This document shows, in pieces, positions 10,911 to 23,185 of a stretch of 64,000 nucleotides of DNA. The notes under the pieces were generated by a model. That model worked only from the letters and a program-made list of their open reading frames with translations, had not been told where the DNA came from and made no database searches. The position numbers and the translations under genes are program-made. The stretch comes from Lepeophtheirus salmonis (taxonomy: Eukaryota; Arthropoda; Copepoda; Siphonostomatoida; Caligidae): the NCBI RefSeq assembly GCF_016086655.4, contig NC_052131.2:9097940-9161939 (forward strand), in the 5' to 3' direction. How positions within the stretch are numbered: the first letter of the stretch is position 1; each line of letters starts with the position of its first letter.

Positions 10911-13313
10911 TGTTCAGATTTTAAGTGACCACTCGGTATATTCAATCAATATATTGCAGGTGAATTCCATCGTGTCTGTCCAGTTCGGAAGCATCTTCCA
11001 CTTGATTTGAGGCCAATGGGAGGTTCTTTTATCAGGATGATATCTAAGTATTTTATGAGTACTTTAAATAATCTTAACCAACAGGGGTTTTGTTTCTATT
11101 AACATCAGCCCTTGTACCTTGGTTAAAACCATTTGGAAGGGACTCGTAGTTCAATGATATGTTTTCAATAAATAAGTAACTCAATTTGAGTCTGGTAGAT
11201 GTCTCGTGAATAAGAAAATTTAGGGTATGTTTCAAAAAGTTTATAAATAATGTGGCGTTTACAGCCAATAGTTTGTTACCTCTAAAGCGCCTTTGGCAAC
11301 CATAATGTGTATAACGCTTTGTTATCTCATTTATATGCCCCGTATGCTGTTGTGTCAAAGACTATCAGGCAAATATTTTAGTAAACATCGTAATCGTCAT
11401 TTAATTTATATATTTTGTTGGTATCTCCTTATCAAATATGGGTTGTGAGAATTTTCTACTAAAATTATTTGAATATTTCTATACGATTAAAATAATTGAT
11501 ACAATTTTTGATTAATTTTGTCATAAATATAAATCCATTTACTTCTTTAGTAAAGGATTTTTTTATGTTCATTGTAAATAAAGTATATTAATGATTAATG
11601 AGCATTAAGTTTGATAAATGAGAGATAATTAGGAGTTGTCCATATAAGAATTGTCTCCTTGATCTTACATTCATTTTCATAAAGGAGAATATCTATTTTA
11701 TACATTCATCACAATAACTCTTTCAAGTAATTCAGTATGTAGATATATTTCCATCTCATTTACTAGTCAAAGATAAATCTTTTAAAAAATGAGGGTAAAT
11801 AACTTAAAATTTGAGTTCATTTCCGAAAAAATTTAACTAAATTGTTGATTAAAGAAATTCAGTGATATTTAAAAATACACGGATTAAGAGAGAAAGTAAT
11901 AGATCTGGAAAAATAACTCATTCGAAAAACTAGTAACGAAATGTTTGGCCAGAATAGGCACCCCGAGGTCTGACATCGATTCACAAACTTTTTTGGAAAT
12001 TCATTTTACTTCCTCTAAGCAAAAAAATACTTTTTAACAGAATTGTTGCCTCATCAGAATTATCAGTTGATCAGATAATACAAGAAATTGTTTGTTCAAG
12101 CAGGTGCAACCGGAAACCATTCAATAAATTTAAATTGAGTAATCATTGAAGAACTCAACATTGGCAAATTTCTCCAACAATGGTCGTTAACTTGGACTTT
12201 TAAATATTTTTATTTTTATTACATCATATGTGTTACTTGAAAGGTGAATGTAGCAAAATCAACCTTGTTTAGTTTTGTGCATTATTTCAATTTCGAATGA
12301 TTTAAACTAGTGTCGTTTTCCGACATTCTTCTTTACCAATGTGAAATGTGTTTATTGATTGTATTTTATAAAGTTAAATTTTTGAATATCGATCACGCAG
12401 CCACCATTCCCCCCTATGACATTATGACATTTTCAATCCATCAATCCACGTTCATAATATTAACCATAAGCATGATTAGTAGAAAAATCAAAAACTGACA
12501 AAATAGTACCGTGTAAAGTTGTATAATCTCTGTGCAATATTAATTTTGACTACACCTTCAAAGTCAAACATAATAATCTGAAAAAACAGGGAATTAAAAG
12601 AAAGCTTCTTGCAAAAAGAAAAAAAAATATTTTTAAGAACATAGTGTATAACTACAATAAATGACCTTGATATTAGAAAAAAAGATATTTTTTCAAACCA
12701 ACTGCATATGTGCATTGTACTTTGAAAATATATGTGCATTTATAAATATCATAATTTGCAATTTTTTTGGAGAAGATCCAAATGTATGCATTAGATGCAA
12801 ACTTTTTGGTATCATGTATACCTATGTTATTTAAGCATACAAACATTTTTGTATGAAATCATAAATGCTTGAGTTGATACTTGACACGCTTCATAAACAA
12901 ATAAGAAGATCTAATAATTATAATGTGCAGTCTATACATGATTATTGCATTAGAAAAAGAAAGGCTTCAATTATAAGTCAAAAATATAAAAAGATACAAA
13001 ATGTTACATGATTTTAAAATACCTCTTTTGTAAAAAATAAAAACAAAATTAATAATAAAAAATATTAGAAATACAATATTATTAAAATTGTACGATATAT
13101 ATTTTAAAGGGTTGATCTGGACAATTTTCAACTGTTAAAGAAAATGGTGCATTATAATTTATAAATTAATATGTGATGCCTCTTGGTGACCGACAAAAGT
13201 TATCGTGTAGCCTAATAATCATCATATGGTGATCGTTTCACCACTTGGATTGTAGCTGAGCTACTCTCCTTCCATGTGTTTCTCAAACAGTCTGGACTAC
13301 CACGATCATTTTC
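10911..13313. other. AT-rich stretch without a recognised gene
   Basis: No coding or RNA feature is supported. A GC-richer patch at about 13165-13313 immediately precedes the TIR element at 13314 and probably belongs to an older repeat into which it inserted, though no family could be named. Open frames of 62-94 residues in this span are AT-biased and motif-free. Confidence 0.5.
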
Positions 13314-13831
13314 TACAGGTGTGCGCGTCTAAAACTGAACACTCCTTTAAATTTTACGGCTTGAGGACTTGAAGGTATCTTGTAGACCTGAAGGCCAACA
13401 ATATTTCTTAACTAGCCGGTCCATGGTGCTTCTGCTGACGTTGAACTCCCTGGAGATACCACGGACAGTGACCTTGCCTCTCTTGTCCTCGTCAGACTTT
13501 TTCACGGCATCAACCATTTCGTCCGACCTTCGAGACCTTGACTTAGATCTTGTAGTCGCCTAGGAATCCCTTTGCCTACCTCGCTGTAAACGGTGGTGCG
13601 GCTGCAGTTCAAAACCTTGGCAATTTCAGTTCCAAAATTGCGACTCTACATCTCTCCATATTATCGGCTGTTGTTTCACTGGTGCTTTTTAGATTTTGCT
13701 GGAGTTTTGTTTGTAACTAGTCAAGATCCGTGCCTCGAAGTATAAACCAGTTTCAACTCAATAAAATCACGAACAAGTGTGCATAGCGTAATATTAAAAG
13801 GAGTGTTCAGTTTTAGACGTGCACACCTGTA
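13314..13831 (-). mobile_element. Short TIR element retaining only transposase DNA-binding domain (copy 2)
   Basis: This 518-base element has TIRs starting TACAGGTGTGCGCGTCTAAA on the left and TACAGGTGTGCACGTCTAAA on the right (reverse strand), each running into ACTGAACACTCCTTT. It has TA at both tips. The interior is homologous to 2941-3487 throughout and joins the TIR at the same point, just after the ACGGCTTGAGG motif on the plus strand. Relative to copy 1 it lacks about 13 bases near 13375 and about 25 bases near 13630. Sharing one internal junction at two loci implies amplification from a single deleted progenitor by a transposase supplied in trans. Confidence 0.85.
13354..13659 (-). pseudogene. 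Transposase DNA-binding domain, decayed copy
   Basis: From the ATG at 13657-13659 the minus strand reads MERCRVAILEL. A deletion of about 25 bases relative to copy 1 then destroys the frame and removes the start of the first helix-turn-helix. Further on, the second helix-turn-helix is still legible as RRSDEMVDAVKKSDEDKRG and then VTVRGISREFNVSRSTMDRL. A small deletion breaks the frame again before the terminal stop next to the TIR. It is more decayed than the copy at 2981-3317 and cannot give the full domain. Confidence 0.75.
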
Positions 13832-14013
13832 TTTCTTATTTATATATACCTACAGTGAATTCCAGATAAAGTTAACGGCTATTTTTCAGATTTTTATTAT
13901 AACCAAAGTATATAAAAAATCACAATTTTTGAATACTTCAAACAAAAAAACAAAAAAAGAGTTTTTTCTTGATTAGTCTGAAAATATGAAGTAACGGATT
14001 TAGTTGTTACACC

Positions 14014-14028
14014 ATATATATATATATA
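14014..14028. repeat. TA microsatellite at a transposon insertion edge
   Basis: A run of alternating T and A ends exactly where the mariner element at 14027 begins. Tc1/mariner elements insert at TA, so TA runs are natural targets. Confidence 0.7.
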
Positions 14029-15163
14029 CAGGGTAGGGTAGCAAAACTTGAATACGAAATATGGATTTAGAAATACATCAACTATTTTATATTTTCAATA
14101 ATAGGCAAAAAAATAATGTTAACATAACATTAGACAAGGTTTTTGCAAGAAAAAAATCACTCAATATGGCTTTCTACATTATAAATCATAGCCTTTAAAC
14201 GTCGTCTGAAGGCCATGCAGGAGTTGATGACAAACTCCTTTGACAAGTTGTCCCATGCAGTCACTATGGAGGGTCACTTCAATGAGTCCACATTTGGGTG
14301 TAATGTCCTGTTGCTTTCCTTCTCCAAAGTGTATCATATAGAAAAGTCCAGTAGGTTCAAATCTGATGAGGAAAGGGGCCATATCCTTTGGACAAGAATC
14401 GAACCATGTTATCTTTGCAGAACTTTTGGCACTTGGCAGACGTGTGAGAGGGGTCACCTTCCTGAATCCACAAGTTGTTATTCTCAGAGTAGTTGGTCTT
14501 CATCCGTGGTAAGATAGTGTACCTAAGCACTTTAGATTAGGCATCTGGGTCTATTTTTTGTCCAGTATTGAAAAAGAACGAAGGTATCTTCGTTCCATCA
14601 GAGGCCACAACGCCAAGGACCATTGGTTAGGCCGAATATTTGATTTGGTAAACCCCTTGGAACTTTTCTTTTGTTTTTGCAAGCCAGAGGTCGTTTCGGT
14701 AGTTGTGGAAATGATCGAGTGGGAAAATATTTTTCTCTATTTCTTTTCATAATTAAACTATTGCACTTGATCCATGTGAGAATTTTCTTATACTCAAGAG
14801 TATAAGAAATCTCCAAACATAACAAGAACTTTGTATCCCTCATTAAATTATGCCCTCCACTTCCTGAACAAGTCTTTTCCATTTTTTTTTTATCTTGGCC
14901 AACTTAAAAACCAGATTCCTATAACACTTATAATGTACTTAATCTTTATCACATCCATGCCAGAATATAGGAGATCTGAGATACGCTTTCTTTTTGCTTG
15001 TGACTTGCACATGATGATGAAATTAGTAAAATATTATTAATGTTTTTTTATGTAAAACGGATGGCAGAAACAGAATATCAAAAAATAATCACTAAACCTT
15101 TTCTAAGCAATGGGGGGAAAAAAATTCACAGTTTATGTTTTGCCCCCTCCCCTACCTTGTGTA
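14027..15163 (-). mobile_element. TIR-bounded mariner-family element, decayed
   Basis: The left end begins TACAGGGTAGGGTAGCAAAA. The right end read in reverse begins TACACAAGGTAGGGGAGGGG and reaches GCAAAACATAAACTG. The two are imperfect TIRs with TA tips. The length of 1137 bases is close to a complete mariner. A minus-strand transposase remnant fills most of it. The same family recurs, split in two, at 54510-54845 and 57450-58165: the leader between TIR and start codon (GTGATTATTTTTTG-type block) and the N-terminal coding sequence align between the two loci. Confidence 0.8.
14157..15012 (-). pseudogene. Mariner transposase remnant with all three catalytic regions recognisable
   Basis: The frame starts at ATG 15010-15012 as MCKSQAKRKRISDLLYSGMD, a basic N-terminus entering the first helix-turn-helix. 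A GSGGHNLMRDTKF segment follows near 14825-14880. Most of the second DNA-binding helix-turn-helix is deleted. The first catalytic block survives as IFPLDHFHNYRND near 14700-14740, where the family has FSDEKIFTVD. The second is WIQEGDPSHT near 14450-14480, where the usual motif is QDGAPSHT. The third lies near 14345-14390 in a shifted SPDLNPLDF context. The C-terminus (AFRRRLKAMI-like) ends at a stop at 14157-14159. Multiple frameshifts and substituted key residues make it inactive. The open frames of 92 and 94 residues in this interval are pieces of this one gene. Confidence 0.78.
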
Positions 15164-16289
15164 AATATTAGAAATGCTTTGAATTCACAACTCTTTCTAT
15201 ATTGATACAGCCTTTGCCTTTTTTGTAAATAACAAGCTGAAAGTAAAAATATATACTTATGTTGGTATATGTTTATATTTTTAATAGGAAAATATGTTTA
15301 CAATGTATTGATTAAAAGGTACACAAATAACTATTAATACATATATAACAAAATTGCTACATATTTTATGAGATGTAATGGAAATAAACAAATTGGGAGC
15401 TTATGGCTTCTTCTACTGTAATCTATATACTTTTTTACTAACTTATAATAATATTATAATTAAATTATTTGCGTTTACATTGTACAGAGCGCAAGAGTGT
15501 AAGAGTGTGTCGACTTACTTTTTCATCTATACAGGGTTGATTTATTAAAATATAATTTGGTCTTTTATTTTGGCTTGAAAAAAATGACTCTAATATGGCG
15601 TGCAAGAAAATATATGAATAGTACTTGATGATCTTCTTGACGCCAAAATTATACAATTTAAAATTACAGATATCTTCGGAGTTTGAATTTGATCCTTGGA
15701 GATCATTGCAGCCATTAAAAGAGCTGCCAAATATAGCTAGCACAAGTATTGAAGTGGCATAACATGTTTTCTGGCAAGTGAGACTTGAAGGAATAGTTAT
15801 TTGCTAGGATCAGCGGCAAACTTAAAATTTTATTCATACCTCACTCTTGTGTGATAAATTTGTCACATCCTCAAATGAAAACGGACATTCACTCTAGACT
15901 ACTCCCCTTTCCACACGTTCAACACCCCTGAGGAGTACAATAAAAAAAAAAAAAAAAAAAGGTTAAGCAGAATTTGAAAATATAGCACCATCATTTCCTA
16001 ACCTAAGCCTGCTGTACTGCTTCGTATTGATGCAATTTGAACAGGAGGCTTTTAGGAACGGACACAGTAAATTTCAAACTTTAAAAGATCTGAGGAGAAA
16101 TCGTATACCAAGATGAAGTAGTCCAAGGATATAAATTCCTTCAAGTCCTTCCACCTAAGCTAGTGCGATTGGCTTATACTGAATAGTATTAGAAAAGTCA
16201 GATTTAGTACTAAAAGGAATAAAACAGTTTTAAGATTGTTTGAGCATTCGTAAAGATGAATACTAGTAACAAGAAAACAAAAGCCAGGC
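15164..16289. other. Non-coding stretch with a poly(A) tract
   Basis: No gene is recognised. A 19-base A run at 15942-15960 follows an AATAAA-like context, which could mark the 3' end of a retroposed sequence lying to its left (about 15770-15940, composition less AT-rich). No SINE promoter box or gene homology was identified, so this is only a suggestion. Confidence 0.45.
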
Positions 16290-16430
16290 TTTTGAAAATG
16301 TGGATTGTATTTATGATCCTGAAACTGTGACAACGAATCATGAGCAATTTGTTTCCAACAATTCCGGCAATGTATGTCAAATATGATCCACGCTCTGGAA
16401 GACCAATTGTCAAAAATGCACTGTCTTGTT
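16290..16430 (+). pseudogene. Mariner transposase N-terminal fragment (MDTxKEK family)
   Basis: On the plus strand CFQQFRQ (about 16348-16368) and, one frameshift later, YVKYDPRSGRPIVKN (about 16373-16420) match the linker of a mariner subfamily whose consensus here is WF-QFRSGNF-VKDAPRSGRP. The other copies of this family in the window are at 19540-19695, 31088-31171 and 38318-38561. No catalytic domain follows. The open frame on the opposite strand (16210-16497) is antisense. Confidence 0.65.
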
Positions 16431-19400
16431 GGAAGGTGTAATTTCTCCCTTGGCTATTCCATCCATCCAAGAAATATAAATTAAATATCCAAAACAAGAA
16501 CTAGAATAATGACAATGCTGGGCCTGCACGAAGTCACCCTTGTTATGGCTTATACCGCCTTGTGGCTGAGGTTATTAAAAAACGTGAATCACTTTATAAA
16601 TAATTAAATGTCATAAAACGTAGCCTGAAAAAATATTATAAAATTGATAGTCCTACCCCATCTAATTCGTTCGTAAAAAAAACCTTTCAAAAATTTCCCA
16701 ATTTATTTAGACCACCATGTAGAATTAAATTAATATTCTGTAACAATGAGTAATTCTTGCAAATGATTCATTTTTCAATGTAGTCCAAAGTGTTCAACAC
16801 CTAATGACGCACCCGGTATACATTTTTCTCTTCCTTTTTTTCTTTGTAGTAATAGTATGTTATTTATTAAAAAAATTATTTGGGCTATTTTTATATATTA
16901 TGTTATAAGTCTTTTACTGTGAAAGAAGAGGATGCAAAAATCCTCTAAATATATATATTTTTTATTTTTCTTCATTAATAAATCGTTAATAAAACGATAA
17001 AAAACCAATAATGAAAAAAGAAAGAATGAAAAGATTGATTTCAAATGTTGTATGTATGCTGTTATTATCTTGATTATAATGGATGTATAAAACAATCCAT
17101 CAATAATATTGCGAAGGTAGAAGTAGGTTTATCGACATACCTGTGTATCAAGCAAAATGATGTATCTTTATTAACTAATTATACAGACATAGATATATCT
17201 ATTTAAGTACATACATGCAGGCTTAAATTTTCTGCTTTCACTTTATTAAAGGAGCTCATCAATCCGTCATTCTCTATTGCTTTTTTTTTCGACCGGATGC
17301 AGAGGCCATTTTTTTACTTTTCTTTACTTGACCCCAAAAACTTAAAGAACATATATTTCCACCATAGAAAAGAAGAAATATAGAGACAACAACTTGTTTT
17401 TCAAGGCAGTTTGGCATTGTGATACAAGGGTCTTTTTTAGTATTCGGCTTTGGTGGAATAATTCAGTTGATATAAGTATGGTAGGATGTACACAATTTGA
17501 AGAAGAAGTTTCCACTATTTAACGTTAATCCTCCTCTCTGTGTTTTATTACATCCGATGAGTTAAATTAATGGACTAGATGATTGGGCAAAACAATATCC
17601 AATGAGTAAGTTTTCTTTCAACATCTTCTCTAATATATCCTAGTTTGATTTTGAAATTCAAATTAAAGTATTTTCCAATTTGTGACTTCGATATTTTCTT
17701 TCTTTATAATTTCGACTATACCCGTAGAATGATTTTTTAAACATCTAAGCCTTTTTAACAGCTGACTAAAATTTACACCCGGGACGGGGTAAAACAATCT
17801 TTGGAACCTGTGATTTATAATTTGAAAGCTAAAAGCCTACAAAATTTAGTTTTCACCAACAATTTTGTAGAAGTTTTGATAACTAAGCGTTTAATTTAAA
17901 CTTTAGAAAAGAATGGTACTGTGTTTATTTGCCAATGTTCATCTGGAATAACCAAATGAAAATTGTGAATTGTAAATATTTATAAAGAACTTTATTTGTT
18001 GCTCAATGGTTGATATTGCTAATGTTTGAAATTTAGTCATATTGGAATATTTAACCTACCCAGTACATTTTATTTTTGTATGTATCAAAAATTTGCTCAA
18101 TCACTATTTGTATTCAGCATTATTTTCTTGACTGATTTGGACTGATATGTTTTTCAGAAGCGATCTTGAACCGTAGACCGAAATTTAAGCGTTTGAAATT
18201 GTAAGACCAATCTTTTTGGTTTGAATATATCAACCCACTTTCTCACTTATCTTGATTAATTAGTGTAGAAATATGATTTATTAAACAAATTTAACCTCTT
18301 TTGTTGTTATAAGGCATATGCTTTCTAGGAAAAATTTTATACACCTCCATGAATGGTCGTAACTTCGATTCACCGTCACTCATGTAGAAGAAATCCGGAT
18401 TTTGAAACACACATGAAATATAATCAACATTCTATAGAATCAAACTAGACAGAATTTTATGAGGCCAACTTTTTTGTAAGACAAATCCTGACTAAACTTC
18501 TTTAAAAAGCTAAATATTATACCGATCTCAGGCAGGCTCAGGTTTTTCAAACCGAAACTCAACACTAACTTGTATTGTATCAAAATTTACATTTAGAGAG
18601 AGATTGTTATATCATGATCAAAGAAAAAAGTTTAATAAAGAGCATTATTATTCAATTTTACGTCAGTTATGTTTGTCTAAAATAACATATTTTTGTTTCA
18701 GATTAAAATATACAAATTCTTCATTATATTTTTTGGCACCCTTTTTAAGTAATTTTAATAAATCATACTTTTTGCGTATATAGGTTACTCTCACTTTTTA
18801 GATATTGTTTTTTTTTTAAATGAAGTATATGATTAGCATACTTTAATACTATATAAATATTTGTATATACAAATAGACACAAGTATTCATATGCAGAGAG
18901 AAAAACACAACTGTATTTTTTTATACTTTAAAGATCAAATTTTTGGCAGAGATGAATCAATTTTTGTCATGTATTGTTAAACAAATTATGCTCAGTTTAA
19001 GGCACTTTTTCATTTAAGAGGGGATTAGTGATAGTGATGTCACGGGTTGCATGTATGAATAAGTTAAGGAATACTTATATTGTACACGAACTCTTCTTAT
19101 CCAATTCCTTTATATAGACAAACTTATTTTTCCAATAGTAATAGTAAAATAGTTAGAGTTGTATAAAATATGACCTGCAGATATGTAAAGATTTAAGCAA
19201 CCAAAAATTAACATGTTAATGCTGAAAACGGAAATAATATGTTCAGGATAACGAAGGGCTATTATTAGCTAAATGTCTTTAGTAAGCTATATCTCACAAT
19301 TAATACATTGCATAAAAAAATGCTTAAAGTATGTTTAAAGATTAAACGTACATTTAGAAAAAGTTATTTTACATTTTTATGTTTAATAAATCCTGTTGTC

Positions 19401-19539
19401 TTTAGCATTACCAAATGCAAGTAAATAAAGAGAAAATTTGATACATTCTTCGGTACCACTACAGCTAAGATAAACAGGCGGAGCAGGCAGCAAAAAAAAG
19501 AAGTACTATTTATGGAATCAATACTGTATAAAACGCAAC
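16431..19539. other. AT-rich stretch without a recognised gene
   Basis: No coding or RNA gene is supported. A segment near 18125-18185 (TTGACTGATTTGGACTGAT) resembles 51155-51205 and may be a dispersed repeat of unknown type. A less AT-rich patch near 17745-17830, containing CCCGGGACGGGG, is unassigned. Confidence 0.5.
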
Positions 19540-19695
19540 GGTAAAGCGGTGGTTCCAACAATTCCGTTCTGGTAATATGGACTTCGACGATGCTGATAAG
19601 ATAATGGAAATCGTCGAGCTGTACCGGCATGTGCCCATTTATTCTCTAGCCCAGAAACTGAAGATTAGACAGAAACCCGTTTGGAACCATTAACA
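19540..19695 (+). pseudogene. Mariner transposase helix-turn-helix fragment
   Basis: One open plus-strand frame reads VKRWFQQFRSGNMDF and then DDADKIMEIVELYRHVPIYS, continuing LAQKLKIRQKPVWNH to a stop. The first block is the end of the first DNA-binding motif. The second is the second helix-turn-helix (family wording EIVESDRHVS-IYSIAQEL). The PRSGRP linker between them is missing, so it is an internal deletion that happens to keep the frame. The rest of the transposase is absent. The 88-residue frame on the minus strand here is antisense. Confidence 0.72.
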
Positions 19696-21380
19696 TCGGA
19701 TAATCCTATGTTAATTTTATGGTCACAATAAAGTGAAAAAATGATCATAACTTTTTACTTCAACTATTCGAATTACAGTAATTAATGTTTCGAAGAACTG
19801 AAATATTCTTTGGGTTGAAACAATTATTTAATCATTTAAAAGAAAATTTTATGAATTAAAAATCACAATCAATGTACGATTGCTGTTATTTCAATTTATT
19901 CTTTCATTTAAAATTTATTTTAGATTCATAGAAAATATCAACTGAAAAGAGAGCGATTCTTTATTCAGATTATTTTTTAAAGCTGTTATTGTCTTCATAA
20001 ATTCTTGAAGAGAGAACATCTAAATATTAATTAATCACTATTTACTATTTCGATAAAAACACAAAGTAGTATTTATGATATGTATATTAGATTTGATAAA
20101 TTTAAATTACAGTTACAATATATTCCAACCTTAGTTTCGAGAAAATAGAGTCTGTAATATCGGCCTTTTTTGTTCAATTTGATTTGATGAATTAGAAAAT
20201 AAAAAGGCGTGAATTTCCCAGTTTTCCCAACTTTTGTTCGACAACCATTCAGAATTATAACTTTTTGGTCTACGTCCAACATTTAAATGTCGTTCAAGAA
20301 GATTTTAAAGCCAGGTTGAGTGATGTCTTCACCATGGACATAACATTATGGATGATCAACCCATACAATTAAATCAAAGAAGCAGACGTTATGTTGCAAG
20401 TTAAAATGAATGAAATAAGTTTAGGTGAAAATCAAAAGTGTTTCAGCAGTTTTAGATTTTTTTTAAATGCTGTTGTTTATCTTACATTATGGACTAATGT
20501 AAAAATTGATGATTTTTTTATCTGGTAGAAAATGGCTTTAGTACGATTGCCAATCTTTTTAAGAAAAACAAAATCAATTATAAATATTTGAGTTTAGATA
20601 CTTTAGATTAAAACATATGCTGACAGATTGTTATCAGAATATCAAGCACAACCTTCCCCTTAGAGATAAATATTTTTTTTTTGTTATTTCATTAATTGAG
20701 TAATCGTATCTCTTGTCTTATTATTACAATTGTACAATTTAAAAATAGCCCTATCAATGCGATACTTACTATGTGAGCTGTCAAAAACATTACAAATTTG
20801 ATAAGTTTAAAAAAAATCCATCTTGTGTAAGGGATGAAGTTAGTGTTTGCAATAATTAGTTCCATATTTTGTCAATTTTTTTTTTAAATGTCATAGCCTA
20901 TTTGCATATATATTTATATTTCTTGTATATATTATTTCCTAAAGCTATGGTAATTTTCACTTTTTCTGTTGTATTTTGCAAAATATAATACAAGATTATG
21001 TTCATTAATTAATTTTCTTTTATTGTTAAAAACATTATTAATAATGTGGCTTCTCTACAGAAAAACAAGCTAGAACGATTACTTTTTAATTCAATGCTAA
21101 TTATAATTGTATTCTTTGAGAAATTGTCGTCAATTTCTGTCAAAAACAAAGTTTTTATTAGCTCTTTGGATGCCCTGCAAATTGAAATGAAAGTCGACAA
21201 CATTGATTGTCATAATTAAATAATAAGAAATGTTTAAATTGTATATTGAAAGCCATATTTGGGCCTTGATAATTATTTTTATTTAAATAAAGATGAATTT
21301 CTAAGTTTTCTAACTCATCCCACAATTTGCATATGGAAGCCAATCATTGATTTAATGTTTCATTAAATTTTAATAATAGA
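19696..21380. other. AT-rich stretch without a recognised gene
   Basis: Nothing identifiable is seen on either strand. The minus-strand frame at 20073-20282 contains a less biased segment (MLDVDQKVIILNGCRTKVGK) and the adjoining DNA to about 20400 is less AT-rich, but no family was recognised. Confidence 0.5.
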
Positions 21381-22025
21381 TACTGGGTGTTAGAAAAGTC
21401 TTTGACCACCTATATTATCATGATTTAAAAGATTTTGGAAAGTTCCAATCAAATGTTTCCATACATAAGCTGAAGCTGGATTTTGTTGCTAACAAAAACA
21501 TTGTTGTATATTATTTATTAAGAAAAATGTAGACAAAGTATTCGATATTACCACATTGGTCTGCGCCACCCATAGCAACTCTGACAGTTTTAAGAGGTTG
21601 AAGCTTAACCAAAATAAAGTGTAGAAGGTCAGAAAGCTTGTAAATGGTTAAAAAAAGCCTCATGGATCCACCTAGAAGTAGTATTAAAACAAAATTGGAG
21701 CTAAGAACACATTAATTTCTGACTTAAAGACTTTTGGACTCCCTAGTTCCCTGATCTGAATCCTTTGGATTTTCAATATAGTGGTATATAGAGTCCAAAG
21801 TCTGTTGAGCCCAACAAAGCAACATTAACAACCTCACAGCCTCTGTAGAGTCCCGTTGCAGGAGGATGTATGGACTTACATTGCTAATTGTATGTACTGT
21901 ATTCTGACATCGTCTGGAGGGTCTCAAATTAATAAATAATAATCTTCATAATGTTTTAATTAAAGACAATTTAACATTTTCCTCTATAACCTCATTCTGA
22001 TCTGTTACTTTTTGAACACTCTGTA
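21381..22025 (+). mobile_element. Mariner deletion derivative with imperfect TIRs
   Basis: The left end TACTGGGTGTTAGAAAAGTC and the reversed right end TACAGAGTGTTCAAAAAGTA are imperfect inverted repeats with TA tips, giving a 645-base element. Only the last third of a transposase is legible on the plus strand: SSLIxILWIF/DLNPLDFQYS near 21738-21775, representing the third catalytic Asp region in two frames. It is followed by YIESKVC, QQSNINNLTASVESRCRRMY and HRLEGLK to about 21930. The N-terminal and first catalytic regions are missing or too decayed to read. The minus-strand frame at 21724-21927 is antisense to it. Confidence 0.7.
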
Positions 22026-22957
22026 TAAATGAAGTAAAAATATATATTATTCTTTTGATTTTGTTTTTTGTCAAATATGTAGATTTATTTTAGTAAATTT
22101 TTGTAGCCTACTGCTTCGAACAAATTCACTTTGATCCAAAATGGTGTGTTTCCCCTCCCCTATTGTAAGCACTTCATTATAAGCTATGTTAAGTACAAAC
22201 ATGACATTATGAATATCAACTCCTACAGAGAAGAACTCGACGGGAATATTTCTAATTTGTATCCTTCTACCCTTAAAAAATACTGCATTGCAGTCCATCA
22301 TAAAAAGTATCCTGCAACAAATATTCTATAATAAATTTTAATTGTTTTAAGTAAAAAAAAATGCAAAATAGTTTTTTAACTTTTAGTTTTATTTTTTATT
22401 TTATTTAGCAGAAATTTCGAAAAAAATTAAAAATATAATTGTATAAATTTCATAGCAATTTGTAAAGTTAAAAAAAATTAAGCCGCCGGTTATTAAATAA
22501 AAGAACAAATGATCAGTGTTACACTCTGTCATATATCTACACACTATATACAAAGATGTTTCCTCTTCAAGAATTAAATAAAAAGGATACCAGATTTAGA
22601 TTAAATGAAACCTTGTTTAGGTTGTAACTTTTTAGATAACATTGTACTAATCTGGCATTTAGGGTTTTAATACACACTAATTTGCTATTGGATTAATGAA
22701 GACATAAAATGTAGTAGATTTGTGAGAAATAAGAGATAATAATTAAATAAGTCTACCAATATCTTGACTTGGGCATCGAGCGAGTACAAGTAAAGGCTGA
22801 ATGGATACATATAGTACGTATGAATAAAGTTATGGTTTTGGAGGAACGGAGATCACTTGATTCTGGAATAGAAATGAGAATCTTGTATATTTCAAATAAC
22901 ACTAGAACAGTAAATATAAAGAGTAATCAAAATGTTCAAATTCAGGAATACTTGATT
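22026..22957. other. AT-rich stretch without a recognised gene
   Basis: Nothing recognisable is seen. Overlapping open frames on both strands at 22071-22331 are mutually antisense and lack motifs. Confidence 0.5.
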
Positions 22958-23185
22958 TAACTCGTGAAATTAACAAAAAAAACTTTTATGTTTCTATATT
23001 ATAGATCTATTAACATTAATATATCTTAAATTTCTTCCTTGAAAGTCACTAATGTGATATGCTATACGATGAGTAATCAAAAATTAATAGCAACACTTAA
23101 GCCTAGTAGTAAATTACGTATAATATAATAAATTAAAGTATTATAACGTATATTTGTGATATTAAATTAAAAAAGTATGTGTAAA
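22958..23185 (+). repeat. Dispersed repeat R1, copy 1
   Basis: This aligns by eye with 31226-31445. The shared core is TTTCTATATTATAGATCTAT followed by TAACATT, a TAATTTCTTCC block, AAAGTC, and later ATAAATTAAAGTAT and ATTAAATTAAAAA, in the same order and orientation. There is no coding content. The family is unknown and its ends are not defined. Confidence 0.55.

Noticed and set aside
14215..14517. 100-residue plus-strand frame
   Set aside because: Antisense to the mariner transposase remnant at 14157-15012.
15770..15960. Possible SINE or processed retrocopy ending in poly(A)
   Set aside because: No promoter boxes, no parent gene and no target duplication were found; a 19-base A run is not rare in this DNA.
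17745..17900. Suspected repeat shared with 28915-29060 and 240-350
   Set aside because: Similarity is confined to short words such as GGGACGG and CTAAGC, and orientation is inconsistent; not above what AT-rich DNA gives.
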